Shown: positions 47,029 through 58,277 of the stretch, piece by piece
How the letters are laid out: every line of letters begins with the position of its first letter
Position numbering within the stretch: position 1 is the first letter of the stretch
Assembly (NCBI GenBank): GCA_963693315.1
Contig: OY856187.1
Location: 47,944,485 to 48,008,484 of the forward strand
Length of the DNA: 64,000 nt
Direction of reading: 5' to 3'
Source of the DNA: Diogma glabrata
Taxonomy: Eukaryota; Arthropoda; Insecta; Diptera; Cylindrotomidae
The notes under the pieces: generated by a model
Told to the model about the DNA's origin: nothing
Databases searched by the model: none
Seen by the model: the letters and a program-made list of their open reading frames with translations, nothing else
Made by a program: the position numbers and the translations under genes

Positions 47029-47135
47029 TACCCTATTTCACCAAACTTACAAATTTGTAATTTCATGCAAATTTTCACAAATTTTGTAAAAATTTGTATG
47101 AAATTACAAATTTGTAAGTTTGGTGAAATAGGGTA
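47029..47135. mobile_element. 107-bp palindromic MITE with CAG duplication
   Basis: The ends are TACCCTATTTCACCAAACTT and its inverse, and nearly the whole length is palindromic. It splits the sequence AATCAG/AACTACCGG, which is intact at about 46727 in the neighbouring tandem arm, and duplicates CAG (47026-47028, 47136-47138). Confidence 0.95.
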
Positions 47136-47189
47136 CAGAACTACCGGATTTGACGCATACTGCTATGTATTAAGTTACTGGACTATTAA

Positions 47190-48130
47190 TCTTAAAATAA
47201 AAAATTCTTGATAGGCCAAAGTACGTTCTTTTCATGAAAATAGTTATTACATTTATTCAATTACTGTTATATTGCATGTAACACTTTATATTGTAAATAA
47301 ACCTCATTCTGTTGTCAGGAAAATGTTTACGTGTAGTTGTCCCAATCACCGTGAAATTGTTTGCAAGTATTTTTTCTTTGTTTTAATTATAATTTTATAA
47401 ATTACCAACTTCGAAATGAGGTTGTCATTACTTTAATTTTTTTTAGTGGAGACACAGATAGAGTTGATTAATCCTAAGTGTGTTACATTCTGTTTCAACG
47501 AAATGTTTCTTGCTTCCCAGACAAATGTCTGTTTGATTAGTTATTTTAGTATATCAGGCGACTACCCTATAGTTTCCATATGTAGAATCCTCTTCGGGCA
47601 ACAAGTACAAAAATCACGAAAAATTTGTTAATCAAACAGCGAACTTCAAATTGGTATAAACTCGAAGGATGGAGACCTGTCCAAAAATTGCCGTACTCAA
47701 ACTACATATGGAATAGAAACATAATTCGAAGTTTAATTAAATAAGTAAATATTTCAATAGATAGTTGAATATGTCTTTTTTTTATCCATAGTGCAAGTGC
47801 TTAAAAAAAATTTACTGAAATCTTCTTTGACCTTACTTGCAATATATTTTTATTAATGAATTTAAATTGTAGAGCTTACATATATGTTACACATACTTTC
47901 ACTTCATTAAAAGCTCAACCAAATATAATCAAAGCTTTTAGTACTAAATTTTATTCAAAAAAGTGTTTAATATGACGTAGTCTGGTTAAATAAATGTAAC
48001 TTTATATATTTATGGTGAATCGTTAATCTCATTATAGTTAATCTACTTTTTTATAGATGTCGTTACAAAAATAATTTTTTTCTAAATTCTTTAAACTTTT
48101 ATCGTTTGTCTATGCATATTGTTATTTTAA
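47190..48130. other. Unassigned AT-rich stretch
   Basis: Nothing recognised. Confidence 0.5.
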
Positions 48131-48133
48131 TTT

Positions 48134-50060
48134 ATTACTTCGGTTTTGAAAAAACCAAAGTATTGAATTTATGAGCCAACCGCCCGTCATTACCTACGAA
48201 ATCTAGAAAACCGCTGGAGGGATTTCAAAAAAAAATTTTTTTCCAAAAATAGCTATACTCAATGAGCAGGTGCGAAAGGACGATGTGTTTGATAACTGTA
48301 CCGGCAGTGTGTTAAAAAAATCATTAAGTGTGTCAAACATAGCAAATTTTCATATTTTTGGCTTAAAAAACGTTCATTTTAAGTGATTACGAGTAGGAAC
48401 AAACAATGTGGAGAAACCTTGATGGTCGTAAGATCAAAAACTAGATTATTGCATTAGAAGTTTGTCAAAAAATGTTGTCAAGTGTATCAAAAGAAAGATT
48501 TTTATTTATTATTTTTCCCAATGTTTTGGAAAAAATAAAATTAATTATTTGGAGACATGAAATTTTATTATTATTATTGAGAATTATGGCATTATAAGTT
48601 TGTCAAAAAAATAATGTCAAGTTTGTCAAAGAATGATTTTCATTTATTTTTTAGAAAAAAAATAAATTAGTTATTTCTATGAAATGAAATGTAATGAATA
48701 TGATATTATGTATTATTATTGATAATTTTTTTTTGCTGTCAGATATTTTATTTTTCATTCATACAAATTATGGTATTTAAACAGTAGGCTTTGTTTTTAC
48801 TGTCGGCAATTCTTCTTGTCGTCGATAATTTTGCTTTGTCGTTATGAAAATTCTTTGTTGTAATTTTTTCTTCTAACAAAATGAAATATAATTTTATCTT
48901 AGTAGGCGCATAATTGCTATAAATTTGTAATTTATGTTTGACAAATAAACATAAACAAGCAATCATTTATGAATGAAAACGGACATTTTTATTAATTGCA
49001 ATTTTACATAATTTTTTATAAGCTGAATAATTTGTAGAAAAAACTTTATTTAGAAACTAATAATTATTATCTTTTAAATAAAATTATAATTTAAAAAAAA
49101 TTATCTCATTAAATACCACTCTTCATTGAAATTTTTGTCTAAAATTTTTCAATTTTACTCATTAAATTATTTTTAAGCAACACTGCTCAATCAAACCACT
49201 ACTTAAACCACTCGTCCTTCGGACTCGTGGTTTATTGTGCGCTTTGATTCGCAGTGTTGCTAAATAATTTAATTCGTAAAATCAAAAAATTTTCGAAAAA
49301 ATTTCAATGACTCGTGGTATTACAACCGAGAATTTTATTGCATTATAAGTTTGTCAAAAAATATTGTCAAGTGTGTCAAAAATGATGTTATTTATATTTT
49401 TAGGCAATTTTTTGGAAAAAAAATTTAGCTGTTTGTATGACGTAAATGTAATTGAATATGAAACTGGACATGGAAATTTTTGAATTTGTTATAGTTTTTG
49501 AAATATTTTTGGAATTTTGACAAAATTTTGTATTTTTGATTTTGTAATAATTTTTGCAATATTTTAGAATTTTGGAAAAAGTTTTAATTTTTGCAATATT
49601 TTTAGAATTTTTGAAAAAAGTTTTAGTCTTGATTTTGTAACAATTTTTGGAATATTTTTAAAATTTTGAAAAAAGTTTGATTTTATTTAATTTTTACAAT
49701 ATTTTTGGAATTTTCAAAGAAACATGAATTTGTGATTTTGCAATGTTTTCTCGAAACGCTAAATGGTGAGGTTTTTGAGTAGTTTGCTGATTGTATCATC
49801 TTTTCACTAAATTATGTTAATTTATGATCTGTTATAATTTTCCGGCGACGAATTGATGTATCGTGTTAGTTTTGTAATAAATTTCTAAACAGAGATAAAA
49901 TACTTGTGCTTTTACAAAGAGTTTTATGTTTGATATACATCGCTGACCAGAACTAAAAACTATGTCCTCATAAAAGTTTTATGCCGAAAACTATATCAAA
50001 ATCCTTAACCAAAACCGAAGTCTTGATATCTCAGAGCTTGAGATTTCAGCCCCTCCATAT
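48134..50060 (-). mobile_element. ACTTCGGTCTG-family element, copy F, with inserted palindrome
   Basis: Minus orientation, from ATTACTTCGGTTTTGAA to CAGCCCCTCCATAT. The 3' hairpin differs on both strands of the stem (GGTTTT/AAAACC instead of GGTCT/AGACC), so pairing is kept. The region of about 48670-49330 is extra compared with other copies and includes palindrome P7. The stretch coding for the CGGACGG-rich block is partly deleted. Confidence 0.85.
49111..49323. repeat. Long imperfect palindrome P7
   Basis: Arms of about 100 bp (ATACCACTCTTCATTGAAAT ... AAGCAACACTG against CAGTGTTGC...ATGACTCGTGGTAT). The apex at 49209-49230 is CCACTCGTCCTTCGGACTCG TGG. It lies within the extra DNA of copy F. 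Confidence 0.9.
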
Positions 50061-51440
50061 TTATTATTTTGTGATATCGTAAATTTTATCGTAAAATTTA
50101 TAGTTTAATACGAAAGTTAAATATGAAAATGCGCAAATATTATTAGTTTATAACTCTGACTTCTGCAACGTGTACTTGTAAAGTCCTGATGTGTTCTTAT
50201 AAGTGCTGCCTCCCAAGTTGGTATCTTCAACTCCCCTATGAAACCCTGTATATGCTCCAACACTTTTTTTATTAACATTATCTTTCGATATGAATTTTCC
50301 CTGCAAAAGTTAAACTGTGGTTGATTTCGTTCGGTCCCTGTTACTTGGCTTGTGCCATTGTCCTAGTGACAAAAATAGTATCAGATGGTGGAACCTTGTC
50401 CCTTACAAATTAACGTTTTCATATTCATTTTACTTAACAATTGGTTAAGTGACAAGTTTAGAAATGTTTGCAAAACTTTTCAATGTCTTTCATTCCTTTC
50501 TCTAAAACTTCTCTAATAGTCTCCAAACAAGTCAGCATAAGGTCTTACGAATTTAATTTTTCTTTTCTTTAATTAAAACTAATTATTACAAAAGTTTATT
50601 ATTTTAATTAAAATTCATTGAATATTTATTCAGTTTTCTTCTTGTACTTCATAAATTGATTGTATGTAACTCTTTGAATTTTTTTTATTTATTTACTTTT
50701 CATTCTTAATTCATTGATTTGAGAGTTTCTTAACAGAGTTAGTCAGTTGTGTTTTATTAAAAACTTCTTAGATAAGGTCAACGAGTAAAGTAAAAAAATT
50801 ATGAAGTTATACATATTTTATGTTGTTTCTAAATCTAAAAAAAACGTTCAAGTTAATTTTATACATATTAGTGAGTTGTTTTGATTTCAAAACCGAACTA
50901 CTTAAAACTAAAACTGTAACTTTTATTTTAAATTTAAATTAACTAATATGTTTTATTTTTAATGTATGAAATTTACTTTTATGAAATGCATTACGAAAAG
51001 ATAATGGTTTGTAACATATTTATTTCTTTTGCGTTTAATTGTGAATATACCTAACTTAGAGACAAAGATATGTTACAACTAAATCTTGGTTATTTTTTTC
51101 TAGATTTTTAAGTGCACGTACCTAAAAAGTAACCTGCAGCTCTTAATGTTTTAAATCAACCCTTTTTCGTTTCAGCTTAAGAGTCTGATCTTTTTATTCC
51201 AATGTAATAGAATTACAAGATATGTATATATATAAACTTGAAATTAAATATGACATTGTTGTGCGATACATATTACATTGATTAATTAATTTTATCTTTT
51301 TCAACTGTAATTAATCTGATTAAGAACTCTTTATAATTTTAAAATAACAAAAGTTAACTTAATGGTTTTTATTTTATTTGGAACAATGATAACAAAATGA
51401 TGTGTAGTTTAAATTTGATGAAGATATAGTTAGTATAAAT
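50061..51440. other. Unassigned AT-rich stretch
   Basis: Nothing recognised. Confidence 0.5.
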
Positions 51441-51442
51441 TG

Positions 51443-51530
51443 GCCAGACGTCCCACGCTGCGTGGAAATGTCCCACATTTCATTGTGTTGTCCCACGAAG
51501 AAATCTGTCCCACGAAAAAAATATTTCTAC
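51443..51530 (+). repeat. Cluster of TCCCAC words, possible hAT end
   Basis: CCAGACGTCCCACGCTGCGT is followed by three more TCCCAC words within 90 bp. GTCCCACG also occurs near 55290, after the hAT-like pseudogene. This could be the degraded left end of that element; no inverse right end was found. Confidence 0.35.
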
Positions 51531-51534
51531 CACA

Positions 51535-52859
51535 TTTCCCTCATTATTGAAATAGTATATTAATATAAAAACCTTATATCTGCGTAAAGTTTGAACAATA
51601 TCTCAGTCAAAGCAATATGGCTTCACAGTTTGTTCTTGCAGTTTCTATAATGTTATGAGTATGTTGATTTAACTATTGAGAGAACAAACCAGTGCAATAT
51701 TTAAAAAAAAAAAAATAGTGTTTAAACTATAATTTTCTTAATAATACTAAACTCAGTCTTTTTCACTTCAATAATTTGCATTTTATTTTGCAAATATCTT
51801 TCGATCTCTAAGAGATTTTCGTCAGTGAAGAAGTTTTTTTGTTTATAGAAACATCTTCCCTGAGTATATACAAGAGATCGAAAGTTTATTAGAAAAAATA
51901 AAATACAAAATATTTTACTTAAAAAACTCAGTTTTCCTTATAAATTCATAAACATTTAAATTTACAAACCAGAGTTTACAATTTTATTTTGTTCTAGCAC
52001 TCATTTCAATCCTTTAAAATATTATTCATAAATTTAAAATTTTTATAACATGAATATCGTTCTTACTCGTAAGAGTAAACTTTTTGTTTTTTTCGATTTC
52101 ACTCCTTTGGAGTAGATTATAGTTTCCTTTTCTTCCATTCGATTTGCAAAAGAAGAAAATTAGTACCTTTTCGGCATCCTTTATATGTATTAATTTTTCT
52201 AACAATACATGCATAATTGAACAAAGCATTCATAAAAATTATTATATTTTTTACGTTGGAAAGCATCAAATTTAAAGCAAAAAGGTCTATAAGGTTTGAG
52301 TTTTTGAAACAGAATATTTATTTCAATTTAGGATCAATTTAGGATCAAGAATTATATTTTATTATTTTCACTCCTGTATTTGGGAGTGTTTTGTTTTTTA
52401 AAGTTACGCGCTCTAAAAGAACAGAGTATCACTCCTTGATATAAAAATTGTTTCAAACTCTGTTGAAAACACACTTAAGATAGGTTACCTCAAAGTAAAA
52501 TTGCAATTTTCCAATTTTTTTCTCAATAAATAACAAACAGCATAAAAGCTTGGTAAATAGTATAATTATTGTATTGCTTGATAATTATTTAGTAAAATTA
52601 AAATAAATTGTTTCAGTTGTTTTGCAGTCTTTGCTTGTGTAACAAAAGTTTTTTGCTACTATATTTTCTGCTACTATAAAAGGTTAACTAATTTAAATTA
52701 TATTTAAAAAGTTCTCCTGCAAACCATGACGGATAGCAAACGTTTATGCCGATATTGAATTAGACGATCCTTTTATTAAAAAATCAAAATATAAAGACGC
52801 AAATGTTTATTCTAGTATCAGTAAGTGAATTTGCAAATTAACAGTGAACGTTATGATAC
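51535..52859. other. Unassigned AT-rich stretch
   Basis: No supported gene. A short frame near 52737-52830 (ADIELDDPFIKK-like) may be the N-terminal remnant of the hAT-like pseudogene downstream. Confidence 0.4.
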
Positions 52860-52867
52860 CAAAAGAC

Positions 52868-54306
52868 CAGTGATGGGTAATGACGTGTCGCAAAGAGTTT
52901 GTTACGTGACGTGTCGCAAATGTCGCAAACGCGTCGCAAACTTTGACAGCTAGTTTCTCGTCTTTTTGTATTAAAACCCAATTTTTTAGTTCAAAATAAA
53001 TTTTTCTTCAGTATTGAGTAAAAAGTTAAAGTGTGGTACAAAAACAATTTTATAAAAATATTTAAATACTCAAAATGACCGGTCGTCCTCTACATTTATT
53101 GGGGAAGGATTTAAAATTTATTTCTATTAAACAAGAAAATAGAAATGTAGCTTCATGTGATTTTTGCAGAAGTGTGATTACGCTGTTGATATATTGAGTT
53201 TTTATCTCATTTATTACAACTCTATATAAGTAACCAATATTTTAATTATTTAAATGGGTTACATATGCACAAAAAAAATCAAATCATTGATGACAATTGC
53301 AAAAACACTAAAGCAACCCCAATGGAATTACAAATTGAAACGGATTGTGAATCTGAACCGCAAAATATTGAGCTGATGAAAAATTCCGCAAAAATTGTTG
53401 ACTTTTTATTTGTGTTGTTTTTGGAATATAGAGTTTTTTTTTATTTTAGACTAGCTTCGGAGTCTCTTGTAGTGTACAATATGACTGGATTCATAGGGAC
53501 TGTAATTTTTCATGGAATATATGAACAATCACACTAAATTTAAAAAACAACAGAAAATAGATGAAAGTTTTATGGACAAAATTTCATCTGAAGGAAATAA
53601 ATAAATAAATAGCTGTGAAATTAAATTTTTTTAAATCCAATAATCCCTTTTATGTTGTGGAATCTGACCACTCTAAAATTCGTTAAAAAAACTTCGTTCA
53701 TCATATGTTCCACTCACGTGAAAAACTCTATCTACCAATATTAGAGACTGCATATGATGACTGTATTCATAAACGCGGAATAAAATAAGCAAAACTTCTG
53801 TTTTACTAATTGATGGATGGAAAAATACCACAATTAATACTAAAAATGATCGGTATTTAGAACACTTGTTGTAATTCTTATACGGCAAATCTACTTGCTA
53901 ATATAATATATGCTAACTTGCTAAAAATATGTGATATTATTTAATAGTAAAAATATATTTAAATAAAAGCAGTTTAAATTTAAATTCTAACGAAGTAAAT
54001 TACAAATATTAGTTTTACATAACAAACTAACAGCGACGCAAACATAACAAATGACGTCGCAAAAGCAGAGTAACAAATACAAAGTTTAGAAAACAATTAA
54101 CCCAAGAAGAAGGTCTCTTAGAGACAGAAAATATTTGGTGTTACAATAAAAAGTTTTTGAAGTGAAAAAAGACGTTGTTTTACTCTGTATTATTGCAATC
54201 ACTTCAAGTAGTTCACACAAGAAAATTATATAATTAGTAACAAATACGTTTGCGACGCGTCGAAAACGTAATTTGCGACGATACGTTTGCGACCTACCCA
54301 TCTCTG
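52868..54306 (+). mobile_element. hAT element (defective) with perfect 8-bp duplication
   Basis: The ends are CAGTGATGGGTA and TACCCATCTCTG-type (CAG...CTG), typical of hAT. The 8-bp target duplication CAAAAGAC is perfect (52860-52867 and 54307-54314). Subterminal regions on both sides repeat TTTGCGAC/GTCGCAAA words. The interior carries a broken, shortened transposase region. It is inserted in an older hAT-like pseudogene. Confidence 0.95.
53075..53890 (+). pseudogene. Truncated hAT transposase remnant
   Basis: An ATG at 53075 opens a short frame with a CDFC pair, resembling the first half of a BED zinc finger. Later frames contain a FFKSNNPFYVVESDHSK-like block (about 53620), a REKLYLPILE-like block (about 53715) and an LMDGWKN block (about 53810), in the order expected for the N-terminal half of hAT transposases, the last being near the first catalytic Asp region. 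Stops and frameshifts interrupt it, and the C-terminal half with the dimerisation domain is missing. Confidence 0.65.
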
Positions 54307-54344
54307 CAAAAGACATATATGTAGAAACAGATAAACATAAAAAC

Positions 54345-55250
54345 GTTGATATAAGCCGCCAGCTCCAGTACCCTAAAAAAGTTTTTTAAACCATTAGGAA
54401 TGAGAAAAACTGAAAGAATTATTGCTCTTGCAGAACCCTTTTTCTCCTCCTATACAATTAACCACAACCAAAGCTTTCGATCGATGGATTGCACATCGAA
54501 ACTAATTCAATCATTATTCGATAACAAATAAACATGTGCCAGAACAAAATCAGAAGCCATAATTAAAAAAATTTTAATGGATCATCTACTGAACCAACTA
54601 AAACTAGATTTGTCTGTTGCCAATTTTGCCACGGTTTATACAGACGCATTGAATCATAAGAAAATACAAATATTTTCGATTCTATTCCGATATTTTAGAG
54701 GGCATGACGGAGTAAAGGAATTCTGTTGGAATTTTCTTCTTTACCTGAGCATCGGAAAAAATATCAGAGTATATTCTTAAAAAATTTGAAAAATTTAGCC
54801 TTGACAAAAACTTAGGTGCATTTTGCGCTAATAAAACCATACCATACCAATTTATTGGTGTGTCGCGTGAAAAATGTTTTAAGCAAGCTAAACTCGAATT
54901 TGAGCGAGATTGTATTGGGAATTAGATTCGCAGACCATATTATAAATAAAACAATAAGAACTGCTGCAATTTAATTCCAATTGATGTAAATGGCAGGGTT
55001 AAAAACATTTATGGTTATTTTACTGGAGACGTTGAAGGAGTTCTGCGACAAAAGTAATGTCGAATATAACAAACTCCTTGGATACAGTGAAACTCGCTGG
55101 ATGGCATTAATGCCAGCACTAGAAAGAATTTTGAAAATGTACGAACCACTGAAATCATATTTCCTAACGGTTGAGAAATGTCCAATTAAAATAAAAGAAT
55201 TTTTTGAAGAATTAAATAGTAAACAAATAGTAAAGGAAAGTATTAAATAG
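54345..55250 (+). pseudogene. hAT-like transposase-derived pseudogene
   Basis: From about 54395 one frame reads through a MRKTERIIALAEPFFSSYTI block, a SFRSMDCTSKLI block, one stop, a CARTKSEAIIKKIL block and an NFATVYTDALNHKK block. After a frame change, 54990-55250 holds a LETLKEFCDKSNVEYNKLLG segment and an ETRWMALMPALERILKMYEP segment. The order matches a family of hAT-derived proteins common in arthropods. At least one stop and one frameshift make it dead, and the 1.4-kb hAT insertion splits its upstream part. Confidence 0.75.
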
Positions 55251-55369
55251 TAAATTTATGCACAATCTAACTATAGCACGTTTTGACCGTCCCACGTTCT
55301 CGCAATAGAAATTTTAATTAGTTGGTATTTTGAAGAATTTTTGCATTTTGTTGCACATTTTAGCTATCA

Positions 55370-55500
55370 CTTGTCACTTTATCACTATAGCGATCACTTG
55401 TCACTTTAAGTCACTTTAAGCGATACTCTGGTCACTTTATCACTATAGCGATCACTTGTCACTTTAAGTCACTTTAAGCGATACTCTGGTCACTTTAAGT
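55370..55500. repeat. 58-bp tandem duplication with GTCACTTTAA words
   Basis: ATCACTATAGCGATCACTTG recurs at 55381 and 55439, with GTCACTTTAA-type 10-bp words repeated within each unit. Confidence 0.9.
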
Positions 55501-55614
55501 TAGTATGAAATTTTGAATTTTTTTTTCTTATCTTTAATTTATAAGATTATTATTTATTAAATTTATTTATTAAATTAAAATCAATTTGTAATATTTTTTT
55601 AAATTTTTTATCTA

Positions 55615-55720
55615 CTTGTGTGACCACCCCGCGTACTCCAGGCCCTGCTATTGTCATATGATCAAAAAATATGCCACTAGGTGGATTAATGGCAATCCAA
55701 TTTTAGTTTTCTTTCAAAAT
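55615..55720 (+). repeat. Dispersed repeat fragment (CCGCGTAC ... ATGATCAAAAAATATGCC)
   Basis: It shares words with 22281-22335 and the minus strand of 12245-12580. It is followed by non-coding DNA. Family unknown. Confidence 0.55.
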
Positions 55721-55724
55721 AATT

Positions 55725-58275
55725 TCAAAGTTTTCAAACAAATAACTAGAAACAAAATGACACAAAATAAAATGGCAGATCCACTGAATGGTGTGGTGAC
55801 TGTTTAAAAGATATTTGGTAAACTGTATGTCAAAATATAATTCATCTAAAATAGTAGAAGTAAAATAAAAATAAAGTTTACAATCAAAAATGTCAAAATT
55901 TTCCTCAAATGGGCGGCGTTTTGTTGTAACTTTGCAATTGATAAAAATTCTAGATCTTTTTTTTGCTTCCATTTTAATGAATACTATAAAATATTCATAT
56001 ATACAATTGTTTTCAAAAAATTATTGACATATTACAAATATAGCCGAGATTTTTATTTTTATTAAAATTATTTAATGTTGGTTTGTTTTATTTTATTTTA
56101 GGTAAGTCCTGTACTCTAACAGAACATAGTATTAGATGAAACCATGTAAATATTATTTATCTTGAACGTTTAAAAGTTATTTGTTTTTCGTAAATGGTAA
56201 CAGGTACGTACAAACACGAACTTAATTTATTAATCTGCTACAAAAAGTTATTAAAATAAAACACAAAATATAAAATATTTACTTGTATTTAAATAAATAA
56301 AAATACTATAATTCGAACATAATGCTCAAAACACTCCTAATATAGTATGGTAATATATCCAAATATTATTTGAACGGCGATAGTACGTCTGCAACAACCC
56401 AGTTACAATAATTAGGTAATTTTAAACGAGAGCAAAAATGTTGTTGATTTTTTTGTCAAAACAAACAATCAAAATGTTTATAAAACACAATCAAATATTA
56501 TTTATTTCCGAGATCAATGCAATCAAATAAATTGTATTATTGTGTTGCGCTGATCAAAAATCTTGGCGCAACATTTACAGGTGTTTAACAGGTGTTTATC
56601 AGCAGGTGTAAACGCAATAACGCATGAGAAATGTCTTTCTCTCATCGCTCCCCAATCGCTTCCGAAAATTCGTTTGTTTGATTATAACTTCGAACCATTA
56701 GTGTTGATTAGATCACAAATTGGTTCCATCGGCTAGTTTAAAAATTTTAATTGACCCTTTCCTATGTTTATTTTCGTAAATGAACCGTAATCGGACTCTT
56801 TATTGACCGGGGTCAGGATACTCGGTAGATAAGTCAACCTGGTAGTAGGGAATCGCTAGTAGTATCACCGCCTAGCGTTACCTAGGCAACACAAACGTAG
56901 AAGTTGATATCAATTTTTTTGTTTATTGTGTTTTCCCTTGAATATCTCAAATTGTTTCTCTTCTATATCATTTTTATTCGTAAGGTGATTTAAATTTTGC
57001 TTCTTTTTCTAATATCAATCATCACCAAAAAAATAAAATAACCATAACATTAGGATCTAGTAAAAATCAACAACCATGATGTCATTTATCTTTTGAACTT
57101 CTTTCGAATATTTTTTGTTTATAGTAAACGTACATGTAACTTAAATATATAAAACAAATATGTTTATTTTAATTTGTGGAAAACACCAAAGTATTTATTA
57201 AATTTTATAAACTATATTTTTTTGTAACGTAATTTTTTTTTTCTAATTTATTAACTAAACAATATAATTTTACGGAAAATAATGAGTGAATGAATGAATA
57301 TTATCTTATAAAAAATATGGCTAATTAATATTAGAGAAAGGTAAATAATAATTGTTCTTGGTAAATTAAGTGAATGTTAATTGTCTTAGTTATGTGTTTA
57401 ATGGTGTATTCATTCAATTAAGTTCATGACTGTGTTTGATTAAAATAAAATTCTTCATTGTAAGTATTTTTTTGAGTCGAATTAACCTCAGCAGGTGTCG
57501 TCAAACAATAAAAATAAACACATGTTATATCTTATCTTTGTTTTATTTCTCATCGAATGAAATCTAAGAAATCTAATCTTTTAAATCTTAACTAAACAAA
57601 AACACTTAAATCTTAAAGCAATTTTAACTCTGAAATCTTAGTACTCTAAACTCTAAAGCTAAGCTATTACTCAAAGATCTGGATGAAAAAATGCTTGCAA
57701 ACATTTCGTCCGCCAAAACACAGGCTACGCAATGCGGAACAGGCGCAAGATTTAAGAGACCAGCAGGCAAAAATCCACCCATTAGGTTTTCTAACCCAAC
57801 TATGTAAAATATTATTTTTTAACAACTTCTGCATTGAAACAATGGAAAAAGCACTAAGCGTTTCTACTATTAGTATGCACCAATTTTCCGTTCGCAGAGT
57901 TTCGAGAGCATTCTCAATGACATAATCTTCTTTAAAAGAAACTTTTCAAATGTGAATTAGTAAATTCTAATAGAAAATTATAGAAGCATAAAGGCACATT
58001 ATAATTAATCAGATAAGTATATTAAAACATAAATATTTAGAAAAAGCAAAATAATTACAGTGTTTAGTTTTTTGTAAAATTTTCATTGAATAATTAAAAT
58101 GTTAAAAATGTATTGTATGTAACCCCTCCGCTATGTTGTAAATTATTATTTTCTTCAAACGTCAAACAATTAGGTCATAGTTATACTGAGCTGGCTACGG
58201 AGAAATGCAACTTCCATGCCTAGTCAGGGAAAGTGTTGCTATAATACCGCTAAAATAATAACATACAAAATATAA
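55725..58275. other. Unassigned region
   Basis: Mostly AT-rich, with a less AT-rich patch at 56800-56910 and another at 57690-57790. The 80-codon ORF at 57683-57925 has no recognised domain. Confidence 0.45.
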
Positions 58276-58277
58276 TT

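Larger units (their letters stand above)
45540..47185. mobile_element. Fold-back element: about 315-bp inverted arms, right arm tandemly duplicated
   Basis: The left arm 45540-45855 starts AGTCCAGTAACTTTGTCGCC. Its inverse occurs twice on the right, 46453-46771 and 46772-47185, each ending AAGTTACTGGACT. Shared landmarks are CTCGAG(G/C)-flanked blocks and AGGCTTAATCTCGGAAAC. The core between the arms holds an exon-like ORF. The second right arm is interrupted by a 107-bp palindromic insertion. No transposase is recognised. Confidence 0.88.

Noticed and set aside
57683..57925. 80-codon plus ORF in a less AT-rich patch
   Set aside because: No recognised domain, no splice or promoter context, and composition changes abruptly inside it.
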